DNA of 64,000 nt from Alphaproteobacteria bacterium. Its GTDB lineage: Bacteria > Pseudomonadota > Alphaproteobacteria > Rhizobiales > GCA-2746425. Below are positions 33,249-41,061 of this stretch, one piece after another. Positions within the stretch are counted from its first letter, which is position 1. Every line of letters begins with the position of its first letter. Where the stretch lies: the NCBI GenBank assembly GCA_024743215.1, contig JANSWZ010000004.1:248001-312000 (forward strand). Reading direction: 5' to 3'. A program made the translations under genes and the position numbers. Under the pieces are notes generated by a model that saw nothing but the letters and a program-made list of their open reading frames with translations, was not told the origin of the DNA and searched no databases.

Positions 33249-34456
33249 ACGACCTCTCTCAATACAAGGCCAAGTCGCTTGATCCCTTCATCAATGACCG
33301 GCTGATCCGTCCGTGTGAAATTTAGGCGCATTGTATTTGCACCGGACCCATCTGCAAAGAACGCCTTTCCGGGCACAAAGGCCAGCTTTTGCGTTTCTAT
33401 GGCTTTTGCAAGCAACAGGGCGCTGTCCAAATGTTGGGGGAGGGTCAACCAGATAAACATGCCGCCTTCCGGCTGTGTCCATGACACGCCCTTTGGCATA
33501 TGCCTGTCCAGCGCCTGCAGCATGCAGTCGCGTCGCGCAACATAAGCGGTTTTTACCTTGTCGACTTGCGCGTCAAAGCAGGCGCTGGCCACATCAGCAA
33601 TGGCCATCTGATTAAGCGTGGATGTATGCAGATCAGAAGATTGTTTGATCAGGACCAACTTGGAAATGATTGGTTTTGCGGCGCACACCCATCCAACCCG
33701 AAGCCCTGGGGCAAGCGTTTTGGAAAAGCTTCCGCAATAGACCGCGCGGCAATCTTCAATGGTGCCGCGCTGTTCTATTTCCAGTGCCAGAATGGGGGCC
33801 AGCGCTTCCCCGTCATAACGCAGTGATTGATAGGCTGCATCTTCTATGACCGCGATGTCCAGATCTTCTGCCAGGCGCAAGATATCCTGCCGTGCAGATT
33901 GATCCAGTGTTTCGCCGGTGGGATTGGCAAAATCAACCGAGCAATAGGCAAATTTGACAGCTCCGCCTTTGGCGTGCGCTGCATCGCGATAATCTGCTGG
34001 CAGACGATTACTCGAAGACAACAGGCGATCATAGGTCGGTTCATAGGCATTGAAGGCACCCAGCGCACCAAGGTAGGTCGGCCATGTCACCAGCGCTGTG
34101 TCATTTGCCGACAGGAACAGTTTTCCCAGATAATCCAGGGCTTGTTGGGAGCCTGATGTGATCAGAATATTGTCGGTGCTGCACGGAATACCAAACTGCG
34201 CCATATGCTGCACAATCCAATTCCGCAGAGGCACATAGCCCTCTGATATGGAATATTGCAGGGCCTGTTCCTGTCTTTTGCCAGACAGAATACTGGAAAA
34301 TGCGGTCTGAAAAGCCTCTGCCGGAAACAGCGCCGGGTCAGGAATACCGCCTGCAAAGGAAATTATGTCTGGCTGGTCCAGCAATTTCAGCAATTCACGA
34401 ATTTCTGATGCATTCATCCGCTTCGATCTTGCTGCCAGTAGGTTCTCCCAGTCCAT
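33245..34456 (-). CDS. PLP-dependent aminotransferase, 2-aminoadipate transaminase (LysN/MocR-domain) type
   Basis: A 403-residue fold-type I aminotransferase close to 2-aminoadipate and aromatic/branched aminotransferases. It shows ISFAGGIPDPALFP, LITSGSQQALDYLGKLF, FANPTGETL, IEDAAYQSLRY and the pyridoxal-phosphate lysine in YCGSFSKTLAPGLRVGW. The start is the ATG at 34456 (MDWENLLAARSKRMNASEIR), with GGAAGGGAT upstream. The frame runs another 102 codons upstream, but that stretch is not family-like and crosses an inverted repeat. The latter lies about 50 bp upstream and probably regulates this gene and the coupled cyclotransferase gene. The exact amino donor is not determinable. Confidence 0.9.
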   Translation of the reverse strand: MDWENLLAARSKRMNASEIRELLKLLDQPDIISFAGGIPDPALFPAEAFQTAFSSILSGKRQEQALQYSISEGYVPLRNWIVQHMAQFGIPCSTDNILITSGSQQALDYLGKLFLSANDTALVTWPTYLGALGAFNAYEPTYDRLLSSSNRLPADYRDAAHAKGGAVKFAYCSVDFANPTGETLDQSARQDILRLAEDLDIAVIEDAAYQSLRYDGEALAPILALEIEQRGTIEDCRAVYCGSFSKTLAPGLRVGWVCAAKPIISKLVLIKQSSDLHTSTLNQMAIADVASACFDAQVDKVKTAYVARRDCMLQALDRHMPKGVSWTQPEGGMFIWLTLPQHLDSALLLAKAIETQKLAFVPGKAFFADGSGANTMRLNFTRTDQPVIDEGIKRLGLVLREVV

Positions 34457-34506
34457 TTCCACATCCCTTCCGGATAATTTTGGAAACAGAAAAGCGCATA
34501 ATCGGT

Positions 34507-34535
34507 AATTTATGTCAACATTGCTGACATAAATT
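34507..34535. promoter_or_regulatory. Inverted-repeat operator candidate upstream of the aminotransferase gene
   Basis: AATTTATGTCA and TGACATAAATT are perfect 11-base arms around the 7-base spacer ACATTGC. The AT-rich site lies 50-80 bp upstream of the aminotransferase start, where a promoter would be, and has the size of a dimeric regulator's site. The neighbouring LysR protein or an unlinked GntR/Lrp-type regulator could bind it; the sequence does not tell which. Confidence 0.7.
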
Positions 34536-34598
34536 CGTAACTTTAATCCAAAACGCTTTTGTGGGTGTTTGGACTGCGAAGTCTGTGCAAGCCAGCAC

Positions 34599-35525
34599 CT
34601 ATTGCTGAAAGGCAGCACTTTCTGCGCGCAATTCGGCCACCAAATCCTCCAGCAATTGATATCCAAGGCTGGCTTTGCGGTGCATGATTCCGGTTTTGAT
34701 GATCCAGGGACTGTCTCGCATGTTGATCGCCTTAACATCAAAGGATTTTGCGATGTCTCCAAGCGGAGTGGGCAGGCAGGTGATCATCGGAGAAACTTTC
34801 AGGATTTCCATCACGCCGGATATGGAGTCTGATACCAGCGCTGTGTGCGGCTGCGTTACCCCCCGGCTTGCAAAGTAGCGCCCAACCCGGTTCTGCAATT
34901 CGCGGTCCAGCCGGAAAGCGGCGTAGGGATATGTGCCGGTTTCGGCTGGCAAGGCCTCCGCTTTTTGGTGCAGAGGGTGGTCTTCGTGGGCAAAGAACGA
35001 AGTGCTGACTTCACCAAGTTGTTCGCACACAAAATCGGCTGAGTTCGGTTCGGCATAGTCGATAAAGGCGTCAAATGCACCGACCCCGATGTCAATCTCG
35101 TCGTTCTCAAATTGCTCCGCAAACCGCCCTCCGGAGCTTCTCAGTACAGTGAACTCTGCGCCGGGGCGTTCTGTATAAAGGCGAGCCAGCACGCGCGGAA
35201 GCATCATGGAAGACCAGACGGAACCGGCGCCAATTCTCAATTGACCACCATGTCCGCTGGCCATTTCAGACAGCTCTTTTTCAATCAGATCGCATTCCAC
35301 TTCCACACGTCTGGCGCGATCGTAAAGGGCTTTGCCAAAAATTGTTGGCGTCACACCCTTTGTTGTACGAACCAAAAGCTGCACACCCAGATTGCTTTCC
35401 AACTGCCGAATGCTTTTGGTCAATGCGGATTGTGACAGGAACTGTGTTTTGGCGGCCTTGTGAATGGTTTCGTTCTGGCAGGCTGCCACGAAGTGTCGAA
35501 GCATCCGTATCGAGCCGATTTTCAT
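34599..35525 (-). CDS. LysR-family transcriptional regulator
   Basis: A 308-residue LysR-type activator. The N-terminal winged helix-turn-helix spans about residues 1-62 (MLRHFVAACQNETIHKAAKT, then LSQSALTKSIRQLESNLGVQ); the rest is the type 2 periplasmic-binding-like effector domain. It is read divergently from the tripartite transporter/sulfatase operon across a 113-bp gap containing several TTCAT repeats, the standard position for a LysR regulator controlling its neighbour. Its inducer is probably the transported compound or its product, which is unknown. Confidence 0.92.
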   Translation of the reverse strand: MKIGSIRMLRHFVAACQNETIHKAAKTQFLSQSALTKSIRQLESNLGVQLLVRTTKGVTPTIFGKALYDRARRVEVECDLIEKELSEMASGHGGQLRIGAGSVWSSMMLPRVLARLYTERPGAEFTVLRSSGGRFAEQFENDEIDIGVGAFDAFIDYAEPNSADFVCEQLGEVSTSFFAHEDHPLHQKAEALPAETGTYPYAAFRLDRELQNRVGRYFASRGVTQPHTALVSDSISGVMEILKVSPMITCLPTPLGDIAKSFDVKAINMRDSPWIIKTGIMHRKASLGYQLLEDLVAELRAESAAFQQ

Positions 35526-35638
35526 GATTACTTTTCCTCATCAATTTTGTTCATTAATTCATTTTTCTTTCATCAAGGGAAGTTTTATCCTCTTCAGGCT
35601 TTGAAAAAGAAGCGCTGCGATACAGGGGAGGATAATCG

Positions 35639-36115
35639 TTGCAGAGATCTCATTTGCCTGACTGGATGAGCATTGGTCGCCTGACGGCGATTTGTCTGTT
35701 CTTCCTTGGCGGCGTTATCGCGGTCAGCGCGTTGTCCTACGAAATCGGTACTTTGCGCCGTATGGGGGCTGGCTATTTTCCAATGCTTCTGGGCCTTGTG
35801 CTTTGCGTGATTGCCGTTGCGATGTTTTTTGAAAAAGCTCAGCCAGATGTGGACGAAAAAGAAGTGCGCCAGCCGGGGCTTGCCTCACATGGCCGAGCCT
35901 TGCTGTTCCCGCTGGGCGGTATTCTGGCATTTGCTTTCCTGATTAAAGTGGCCGGATTTGCGCCAGCCCTGTTCGCCGGGGCCGTGCTGGCGGGGTTGGC
36001 AGATCCCAAAAACAGTCTGATTGAGCTGTGCATTATTGCCGCGCTCGTCACTGGCTTCGCAACACTTGTATTTGTGTATGCACTGGGCATTCCCGTGCAA
36101 TTGGTGGCCTTCTGA
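35639..36115 (+). CDS. tctB: Tripartite tricarboxylate transporter, small membrane subunit (TctB)
   Basis: A 158-residue membrane protein with four predicted helices, the size and pattern of TctB. RRMGAGYFPMLLGLVLCVIA is the family-typical second helix region. I accept the TTG at 35639 as start because a very strong GGGGAGG lies 7 bp before it; an ATG at 35666 would shorten the protein by nine residues. Its stop shares a base with the start of tctA. With TctA and the periplasmic TctC-like protein encoded downstream it forms a secondary, binding-protein-dependent importer for organic acids. Confidence 0.88.
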   Translation: MQRSHLPDWMSIGRLTAICLFFLGGVIAVSALSYEIGTLRRMGAGYFPMLLGLVLCVIAVAMFFEKAQPDVDEKEVRQPGLASHGRALLFPLGGILAFAFLIKVAGFAPALFAGAVLAGLADPKNSLIELCIIAALVTGFATLVFVYALGIPVQLVAF

Positions 36116-37635
36116 TGGACGTTTTTGATAATGTCATTTCCGGATTTTCATCTGCGCTGACGCTGACAAAGCTGATGTATTGTTTCTTCGGCGTGTTTCT
36201 GGGAATGATGATGGGGGTGCTACCCGGCATCGGAGCCATGGCCACTATTTCCATGCTTTTGCCGGTGACATTCTACGTCACGCCTGATGTTGGATTGATC
36301 ATGTTGGCGGGCATTTATTACGGCGCGCAATATGGCGGTTCAATTTCGTCCATATTGCTGAATTTGCCGGGAACACCATCCTCCGCAGTTATTTGTCTGG
36401 ATGGGTATCCGATGACAAAGGCCAACAGGGCTGGGCCTGCAATTTTTCTCACCACAATGGCCTCTTTCTTCGGCAGCATATTTGCAATTCTGCTGCTGTT
36501 CACCATCGCGCCTTTGGCTGCGCGACTGGCTCTCAGTTTTGGTGCAACAGAATATTTCGCGCTGATGATCATGGGATTGGTGGCTGCCGCTTCTCTGGCG
36601 CAACATGGCGTCATGCGTGGCCTGGCCATGGTCGTTGTCGGTCTCATGCTCGGGTTGGTCGGATCAGACGTTACCAGCGGCACCTTTCGGCTGACGGCAG
36701 GCATATTGGAACTGGCTGATGGTTTCAGCATCATCGCCATGGCCATGGGCCTGTTTGGTGTGGCGGAAATCATGAGCAATCTGTCAGGTACCAGCCGCAA
36801 CACGACCACGACCCGCAAAATACCCCTGCGTGATCTGGTTCCGACACGCGAGGATGTGCGTCAATCGCCAGGTCCCATTGCACGTGGCGGCATCATCGGG
36901 GCCATATTGGGAATTCTGCCAGGTACGGGCGCGTCAATTGCCTCGTTTGTTTCTTATGGATTTGAAAAACGCATATCGCGAACACCAGAGAAGTTCGGCA
37001 CCGGACACGTGCCGGGAATCGTGGCGCCGGAAGCGGCTAATAACGCGGCTGCACAATCGGCCTTCATTCCAACTCTGACTCTGGGCGTGCCGGGCGATGC
37101 GGTGATGGCACTCATGATGAGTGCCCTGATCATTCACGGTATCCAGCCCGGACCTACGGTCATCACCGATCATCCGGATTTGTTCTGGGGGCTGGTGGCA
37201 AGCTTCGTCATCGGTAATTTGATGTTGTTGATCCTCAACCTGCCATTGATTGGCCTGTGGGTCCGACTGTTGATCATTCCATATCGGTTTCTGTACCCGG
37301 TCATCATCATGTTGATCTGTGTTGGCGTTTTTACCGTGGGCAACAGCCAGTTTGACGTCCTGCAGGTCATCTTTTTCGGCTTGCTGGGTTATGGCATGAA
37401 GCTGGTCCGGCTGGAACCGGCTCCCATGGTGCTGGGATTTGTTCTTGGGCCTTTGCTGGAGGAAAATTTTCGGCGTGCGCTCATCCTCTCTCGCGGTGAT
37501 CTGGCCACCTTCATCGAGCACCCGATCAGCGCCGGTCTGCTATTGGCCAGCCTCGCCATCATTTTGTTTTCCTTGAGAGGGGAGCGCAAAAGTATCGCCT
37601 CGAAAGGCAACAAAGCCAAAACGGGTGATGCATGA
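36115..37635 (+). CDS. tctA: Tripartite tricarboxylate transporter, large membrane subunit (TctA)
   Basis: A 506-residue permease with about twelve hydrophobic helices. The two TctA signatures are clear: GVLPGIGAMATISMLLPVTF near the N-terminus and GILPGTGASIASFVSYGFEK in the second half, plus YGAQYGGSISSILLNLPGTP. The ATG at 36115 overlaps the tctB stop (TGATG), and the 3' end overlaps the sulfatase start by 4 bp, so the three genes are translationally coupled. The transported solute is unknown; the adjacent sulfatase suggests a sulfated or related organic anion, as inference. Confidence 0.94.
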   Translation: MDVFDNVISGFSSALTLTKLMYCFFGVFLGMMMGVLPGIGAMATISMLLPVTFYVTPDVGLIMLAGIYYGAQYGGSISSILLNLPGTPSSAVICLDGYPMTKANRAGPAIFLTTMASFFGSIFAILLLFTIAPLAARLALSFGATEYFALMIMGLVAAASLAQHGVMRGLAMVVVGLMLGLVGSDVTSGTFRLTAGILELADGFSIIAMAMGLFGVAEIMSNLSGTSRNTTTTRKIPLRDLVPTREDVRQSPGPIARGGIIGAILGILPGTGASIASFVSYGFEKRISRTPEKFGTGHVPGIVAPEAANNAAAQSAFIPTLTLGVPGDAVMALMMSALIIHGIQPGPTVITDHPDLFWGLVASFVIGNLMLLILNLPLIGLWVRLLIIPYRFLYPVIIMLICVGVFTVGNSQFDVLQVIFFGLLGYGMKLVRLEPAPMVLGFVLGPLLEENFRRALILSRGDLATFIEHPISAGLLLASLAIILFSLRGERKSIASKGNKAKTGDA

Positions 37636-39200
37636 GCACGCGGCGCCCCAATTTCCTGATGATAAGCACCGATCAGCAGCGCGCTGATCATCTGGGCTGC
37701 TATGGCGCTAACCTTCTGCAAACGCCAAATATTGATGGTCTGGCGTTGTTGGGCACCCGATATGAAAATGCCTATGTGGCGTCGCCCGTTTGCATGCCAA
37801 ATCGCGCAAGTCTGGTAACCGGTCGCATGCCTTCGGTTCATGGCGTACGGCACAATGGGCTTAATCTGGATCTGGGTTCCATGACCTTCGCCGAGGCTCT
37901 GCGACAGGCGGGTTGGCGCACATCATTGAGTGGCAAGCCGCATTTCCAGTGTGTGACGCAAAATCCGGCACCCATGACAAAATGCCAGGATGCCGCAACA
38001 ACACCGGAAGCGCGTTGCAGCACAAAGGGCCACTATGATCAGGAATTGGGCCAGCTCTGGCACGATCATACGGACCGAACTATGCAACTGCCCTATTACG
38101 GTTTTGAAGAGGTCGATCTTGCTGTGGGCCACGGCGATATCGTTGATGGCCATTACACAGCCTGGTTGCGCGATCAGGGATGCGATCCCGATGCCTTGAG
38201 AGGCGCAGAAAACGCGCTGGACGATGCGGGGCAGGAAACCATACAGGCCTGGCGCACGGCTGTTCCGGAAGAGCTTTATCCCACCCGGTTTATCCAGAAT
38301 GCGACGATTGAGCGTCTTCGCTCTTATGCCAAGACGCCTGAAACGCCGTTTTTCCACTGGGCCAGCTTCTGTGATCCGCATCACCCATTCACGCCGCCTG
38401 GCAAATACTGGGACATGTACAAGCCTGAGGATGTGGAACTGCCTCCGTCATTTCAAGCGGAGCGGGGGTCGGACTTTGTCCAAAGTCTGATGCAATCGCG
38501 CAAAAATGAAGAAGCCAATCTTGCCGGAACATCTGCCATTGCCGTAAGCGAGCAGGAACTGCGCGTCGCGCTGGCTTTGACATATGGCATGATTGCCATG
38601 GTTGACGACGCAGTGGGAGATATCATGTCCGCGCTGACCGCGTTGGGGCTGGCTGAGGATACGATTGTCATATTCCTGTCTGACCATGGCGATCTGATGG
38701 GCGAGCATGGCCTGTTGTTCAAAGGGCCGTATCACTATCGCGGCATGATCCGGACCCCCTTGATCTGGGCGGATCCGAAAGCCTCAAAGAGCCAGGTGAT
38801 TTCAACGCCTGTCAGCGCAATTGATGTGGCCGCAACAATTCTGGAAACGGCCTCGATTGCCCCATTCAACGGCATGCAGGGCCAGCCGTTCAAGGACCAT
38901 GCGGGCAACGATGTTGCCGCGCGGGACGCCATTCTTATTGAAGATGAGATTCAGTCTGATCTGGCCGGGCACAATGTGCGTGGCAGGGTCCGCACGCTGC
39001 TGTCGGATGGTTGGCGATTGACGATCTATGACGGGCTGGAACAGGGCGAATTCTACAATCTGAACGAAGACCCGCATGAGCTTAACAATCTTTGGAATCT
39101 GCCGCAGGCGGCGGCCAGACGTGCCGACATGACTGAACAGATGTTGCGCGAGATGCTCTGTCATACAGAGACATCGCCCTTACCCATCTATTCAGCCTGA
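37632..39200 (+). CDS. Formylglycine-dependent sulfatase
   Basis: A 522-residue member of the alkaline-phosphatase-superfamily sulfatases. The formylglycine site is C54-M-P-N-R58 in SPVCMPNRASLVTGR, which fits C-x-P-x-R; metal ligands are in MISTDQQRADH and IFLSDHGDLMGEHG. It hydrolyses a sulfate ester, although some C-x-P-x-R enzymes are phosphonate monoester hydrolases, which cannot be excluded. No signal peptide is visible, so it should act in the cytoplasm on an imported substrate. It lies between the TctA and TctC genes, overlapping tctA by 4 bp, which links it tightly to the transporter. Confidence 0.92.
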   Translation: MSTRRPNFLMISTDQQRADHLGCYGANLLQTPNIDGLALLGTRYENAYVASPVCMPNRASLVTGRMPSVHGVRHNGLNLDLGSMTFAEALRQAGWRTSLSGKPHFQCVTQNPAPMTKCQDAATTPEARCSTKGHYDQELGQLWHDHTDRTMQLPYYGFEEVDLAVGHGDIVDGHYTAWLRDQGCDPDALRGAENALDDAGQETIQAWRTAVPEELYPTRFIQNATIERLRSYAKTPETPFFHWASFCDPHHPFTPPGKYWDMYKPEDVELPPSFQAERGSDFVQSLMQSRKNEEANLAGTSAIAVSEQELRVALALTYGMIAMVDDAVGDIMSALTALGLAEDTIVIFLSDHGDLMGEHGLLFKGPYHYRGMIRTPLIWADPKASKSQVISTPVSAIDVAATILETASIAPFNGMQGQPFKDHAGNDVAARDAILIEDEIQSDLAGHNVRGRVRTLLSDGWRLTIYDGLEQGEFYNLNEDPHELNNLWNLPQAAARRADMTEQMLREMLCHTETSPLPIYSA

Positions 39201-39231
39201 TCGGAAAATCAGTTTTAACAGGAGGAAGAAA

Positions 39232-40224
39232 ATGCAGTTTGGAAATCTCATCAGGAAATCAGTGCTTGGGGCGTTGGCAGTCGGGACAACGGCCGTATTG
39301 GCCGCCACGTCTCCGGTGCTTGCGGACTATCCAGAGCGGCCCATAACAATGGTCGTTGGCTCATCGCCGGGCTCAGGGCCAGACGTTCTGGCACGTTCCA
39401 TGTCGGAGGAACTGGCCGCTGCGCTGGGTCAGCCAGTCGTTGTTCAAAACAAACCGGGTGCTGCTGGCAATGTCGCCGCTGAGGCGGTGTCACGCGGCGA
39501 TCCAGATGGCTACGAAATCTTCATTGGCACCATTAATATGGCTATTGCGACATGGTTGCCTGCCAAGCCCCCCTTCGACCCGGCAACGGACTTTGCCATT
39601 GTGGGGCGTGTGGCTTCCATTCCCAATGTGGTTGTTGTGTCGCCAGACCTTGGCGTGAACACAATTGAAGAATTCGTCGATCTTGCAAAGTCCAAGCCCG
39701 GTGATCTCAATTATTCCAGCCCCGGTGTTGGCTCGCTTCAGCACATGGGCACGGATGCGATGGCTAACATCCATGGAATTGATATCGTTCACGTGCCTTA
39801 CAAGGGCGGAAAGGCTTCGACCACGGCGGTTCTGGCCGGCGAAGTGGACATGTTCATGGCAGGCATGCCGCCAGCCCTGCCTCAGATCAAGGCTGGTGCC
39901 CTCATTGCATTGGCAGTTAGCAGTGCTGAGGAATTCCCGCTGCTGCCGGGCGTGCCAACATTGGCTGCAACCGTCATGCCGGATTATTCTGCAGAAGCCT
40001 GGTATGGCCTGTTCATGGCCAAGGGAACGCCGCCTGAAATTGTGGATGTCGTGAATGCTGCAGCCAACAAGGCACTTGCTGACCCTGCCGTTGCCGAGCG
40101 TTTTGCCAGCGCGGGCGCCGTCGTGCAAACAAGCACGCCAGCAGATTTTGCAGGATTTGTTGCGCAGGAAGCTGAGCGCTGGAAGACAAACCTTGAAGAG
40201 CTCGGTCTGGCTGGAACCCGCTAG
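39232..40224 (+). CDS. tctC: Tripartite tricarboxylate transporter, periplasmic binding protein (TctC/Bug family)
   Basis: A 330-residue periplasmic protein with a Sec signal peptide cut near SPVLA at about residue 33, then the Bug-family opening YPERPITMVVGSSPGSGPDV and QNKPGAAGNVAAEAV. Bug proteins usually bind carboxylate-bearing organic acids through a conserved loop and deliver them to TctAB. The gene has an excellent ribosome-binding site (AGGAGG) and is followed at once by a strong hairpin, consistent with high expression. It closes the tctB-tctA-sulfatase-tctC operon. Confidence 0.93.
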   Translation: MQFGNLIRKSVLGALAVGTTAVLAATSPVLADYPERPITMVVGSSPGSGPDVLARSMSEELAAALGQPVVVQNKPGAAGNVAAEAVSRGDPDGYEIFIGTINMAIATWLPAKPPFDPATDFAIVGRVASIPNVVVVSPDLGVNTIEEFVDLAKSKPGDLNYSSPGVGSLQHMGTDAMANIHGIDIVHVPYKGGKASTTAVLAGEVDMFMAGMPPALPQIKAGALIALAVSSAEEFPLLPGVPTLAATVMPDYSAEAWYGLFMAKGTPPEIVDVVNAAANKALADPAVAERFASAGAVVQTSTPADFAGFVAQEAERWKTNLEELGLAGTR

Positions 40225-40233
40225 GCTGACGAA

Positions 40234-40260
40234 AACCGGGAAGGGTCTGCCTTCCCGGTT
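40234..40260 (+). terminator. Terminator-like hairpin after the tctC gene
   Basis: Perfect 11-base arms AACCGGGAAGG and CCTTCCCGGTT enclose the loop GTCTG, starting 9 bp after the tctC stop. Only a short T stretch follows (TTATTG), so termination may be partial or assisted. It marks the end of the transporter/sulfatase operon. Confidence 0.75.
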
Positions 40261-40427
40261 ATTGACGTGCAATAGTTTGATTTACTTTACTAAGTTGCCT
40301 TTTGGGAGGGATGGCAATGAGGTCAATCCTATAGGCCCAAGCAGCTCAATACGAGCCTTACATTGTTGTTCCGCTTGGTGCAAAGCGACTGTACCGGCTT
40401 TAAATCGCCATTGGTTTGAAGCGGGTT

Positions 40428-40982
40428 TCAGATATCCCGTTGTCCAAGGGCTTCTCGGATAGCGTCAAGGTTTGCCTGTGACCCGGGGTTTTGAGGGCTG
40501 ATGACCAGTACGTCTTCGAAAGCCTCGGCTGCTTCTGCCAACTGGTCGCTTTGAATGTGCACCAGTCCGCGTCCGGCAATTGCTCCGAAATGGCGCGGTT
40601 CCCGTCTCAGTGTTTCTGCAATGTCAGCAAGCGAAGCTGGAAGGTCCTGCATCAGGTAATTCACGGTTGCGCGCTTGTTCCACCCTTCCGCATAATCGGG
40701 GGCAAGTTCAATCATCTCATCAAATATGCTGCGTGCCTGAGCAAGGTCTGAATGATTCATGGCGTCCATGCCTTCACGCATCAATAGTTGCAATTTTTCG
40801 TTTGGAGCGGTGTGCCAAATTTCCCAGATCTGTTGTTCAACAACAGCCGCTTCGCCAGCATCTGCAGCCGACTTCAACTCATCAAACAAATCTGGAAGGC
40901 GCGGGTCTGTTTGGTCAGCAAAGCTTTTCACCGGCAAAAGGACCAGGACAAATACAATCAGAAGCGAACGTAGCTTAGCCAT
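40428..40982 (-). CDS. Secreted TPR-repeat protein
   Basis: A 184-residue protein with an N-terminal signal peptide (LLIVFVLVLLPVKSFAD, cut near residue 22), so probably periplasmic. The remainder contains about three TPR units, such as QARSIFDEMIELAPDYAEGW and EAAEAFEDVLVISPQNPGSQ. Such proteins act as scaffolds; the partner is unknown. The ATG at 40982 is chosen because the signal peptide starts there; the frame runs 57 codons further upstream without protein-like character. It lies 79 bp downstream of homospermidine synthase on the same strand. Confidence 0.85.
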   Translation of the reverse strand: MAKLRSLLIVFVLVLLPVKSFADQTDPRLPDLFDELKSAADAGEAAVVEQQIWEIWHTAPNEKLQLLMREGMDAMNHSDLAQARSIFDEMIELAPDYAEGWNKRATVNYLMQDLPASLADIAETLRREPRHFGAIAGRGLVHIQSDQLAEAAEAFEDVLVISPQNPGSQANLDAIREALGQRDI

Positions 40983-41061
40983 AGCCAAGAATATGCCGCG
41001 ATGTTGGAATTTGGCAAGAGATGCCAACGTCCCAAGAAGACAAATCTCCGTGAATTGGTGA

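Noticed and set aside
34457-34762. N-terminal extension of the aminotransferase by 102 codons
   Set aside because: It crosses the inverted-repeat operator and the end of the LysR gene and is not similar to the family.
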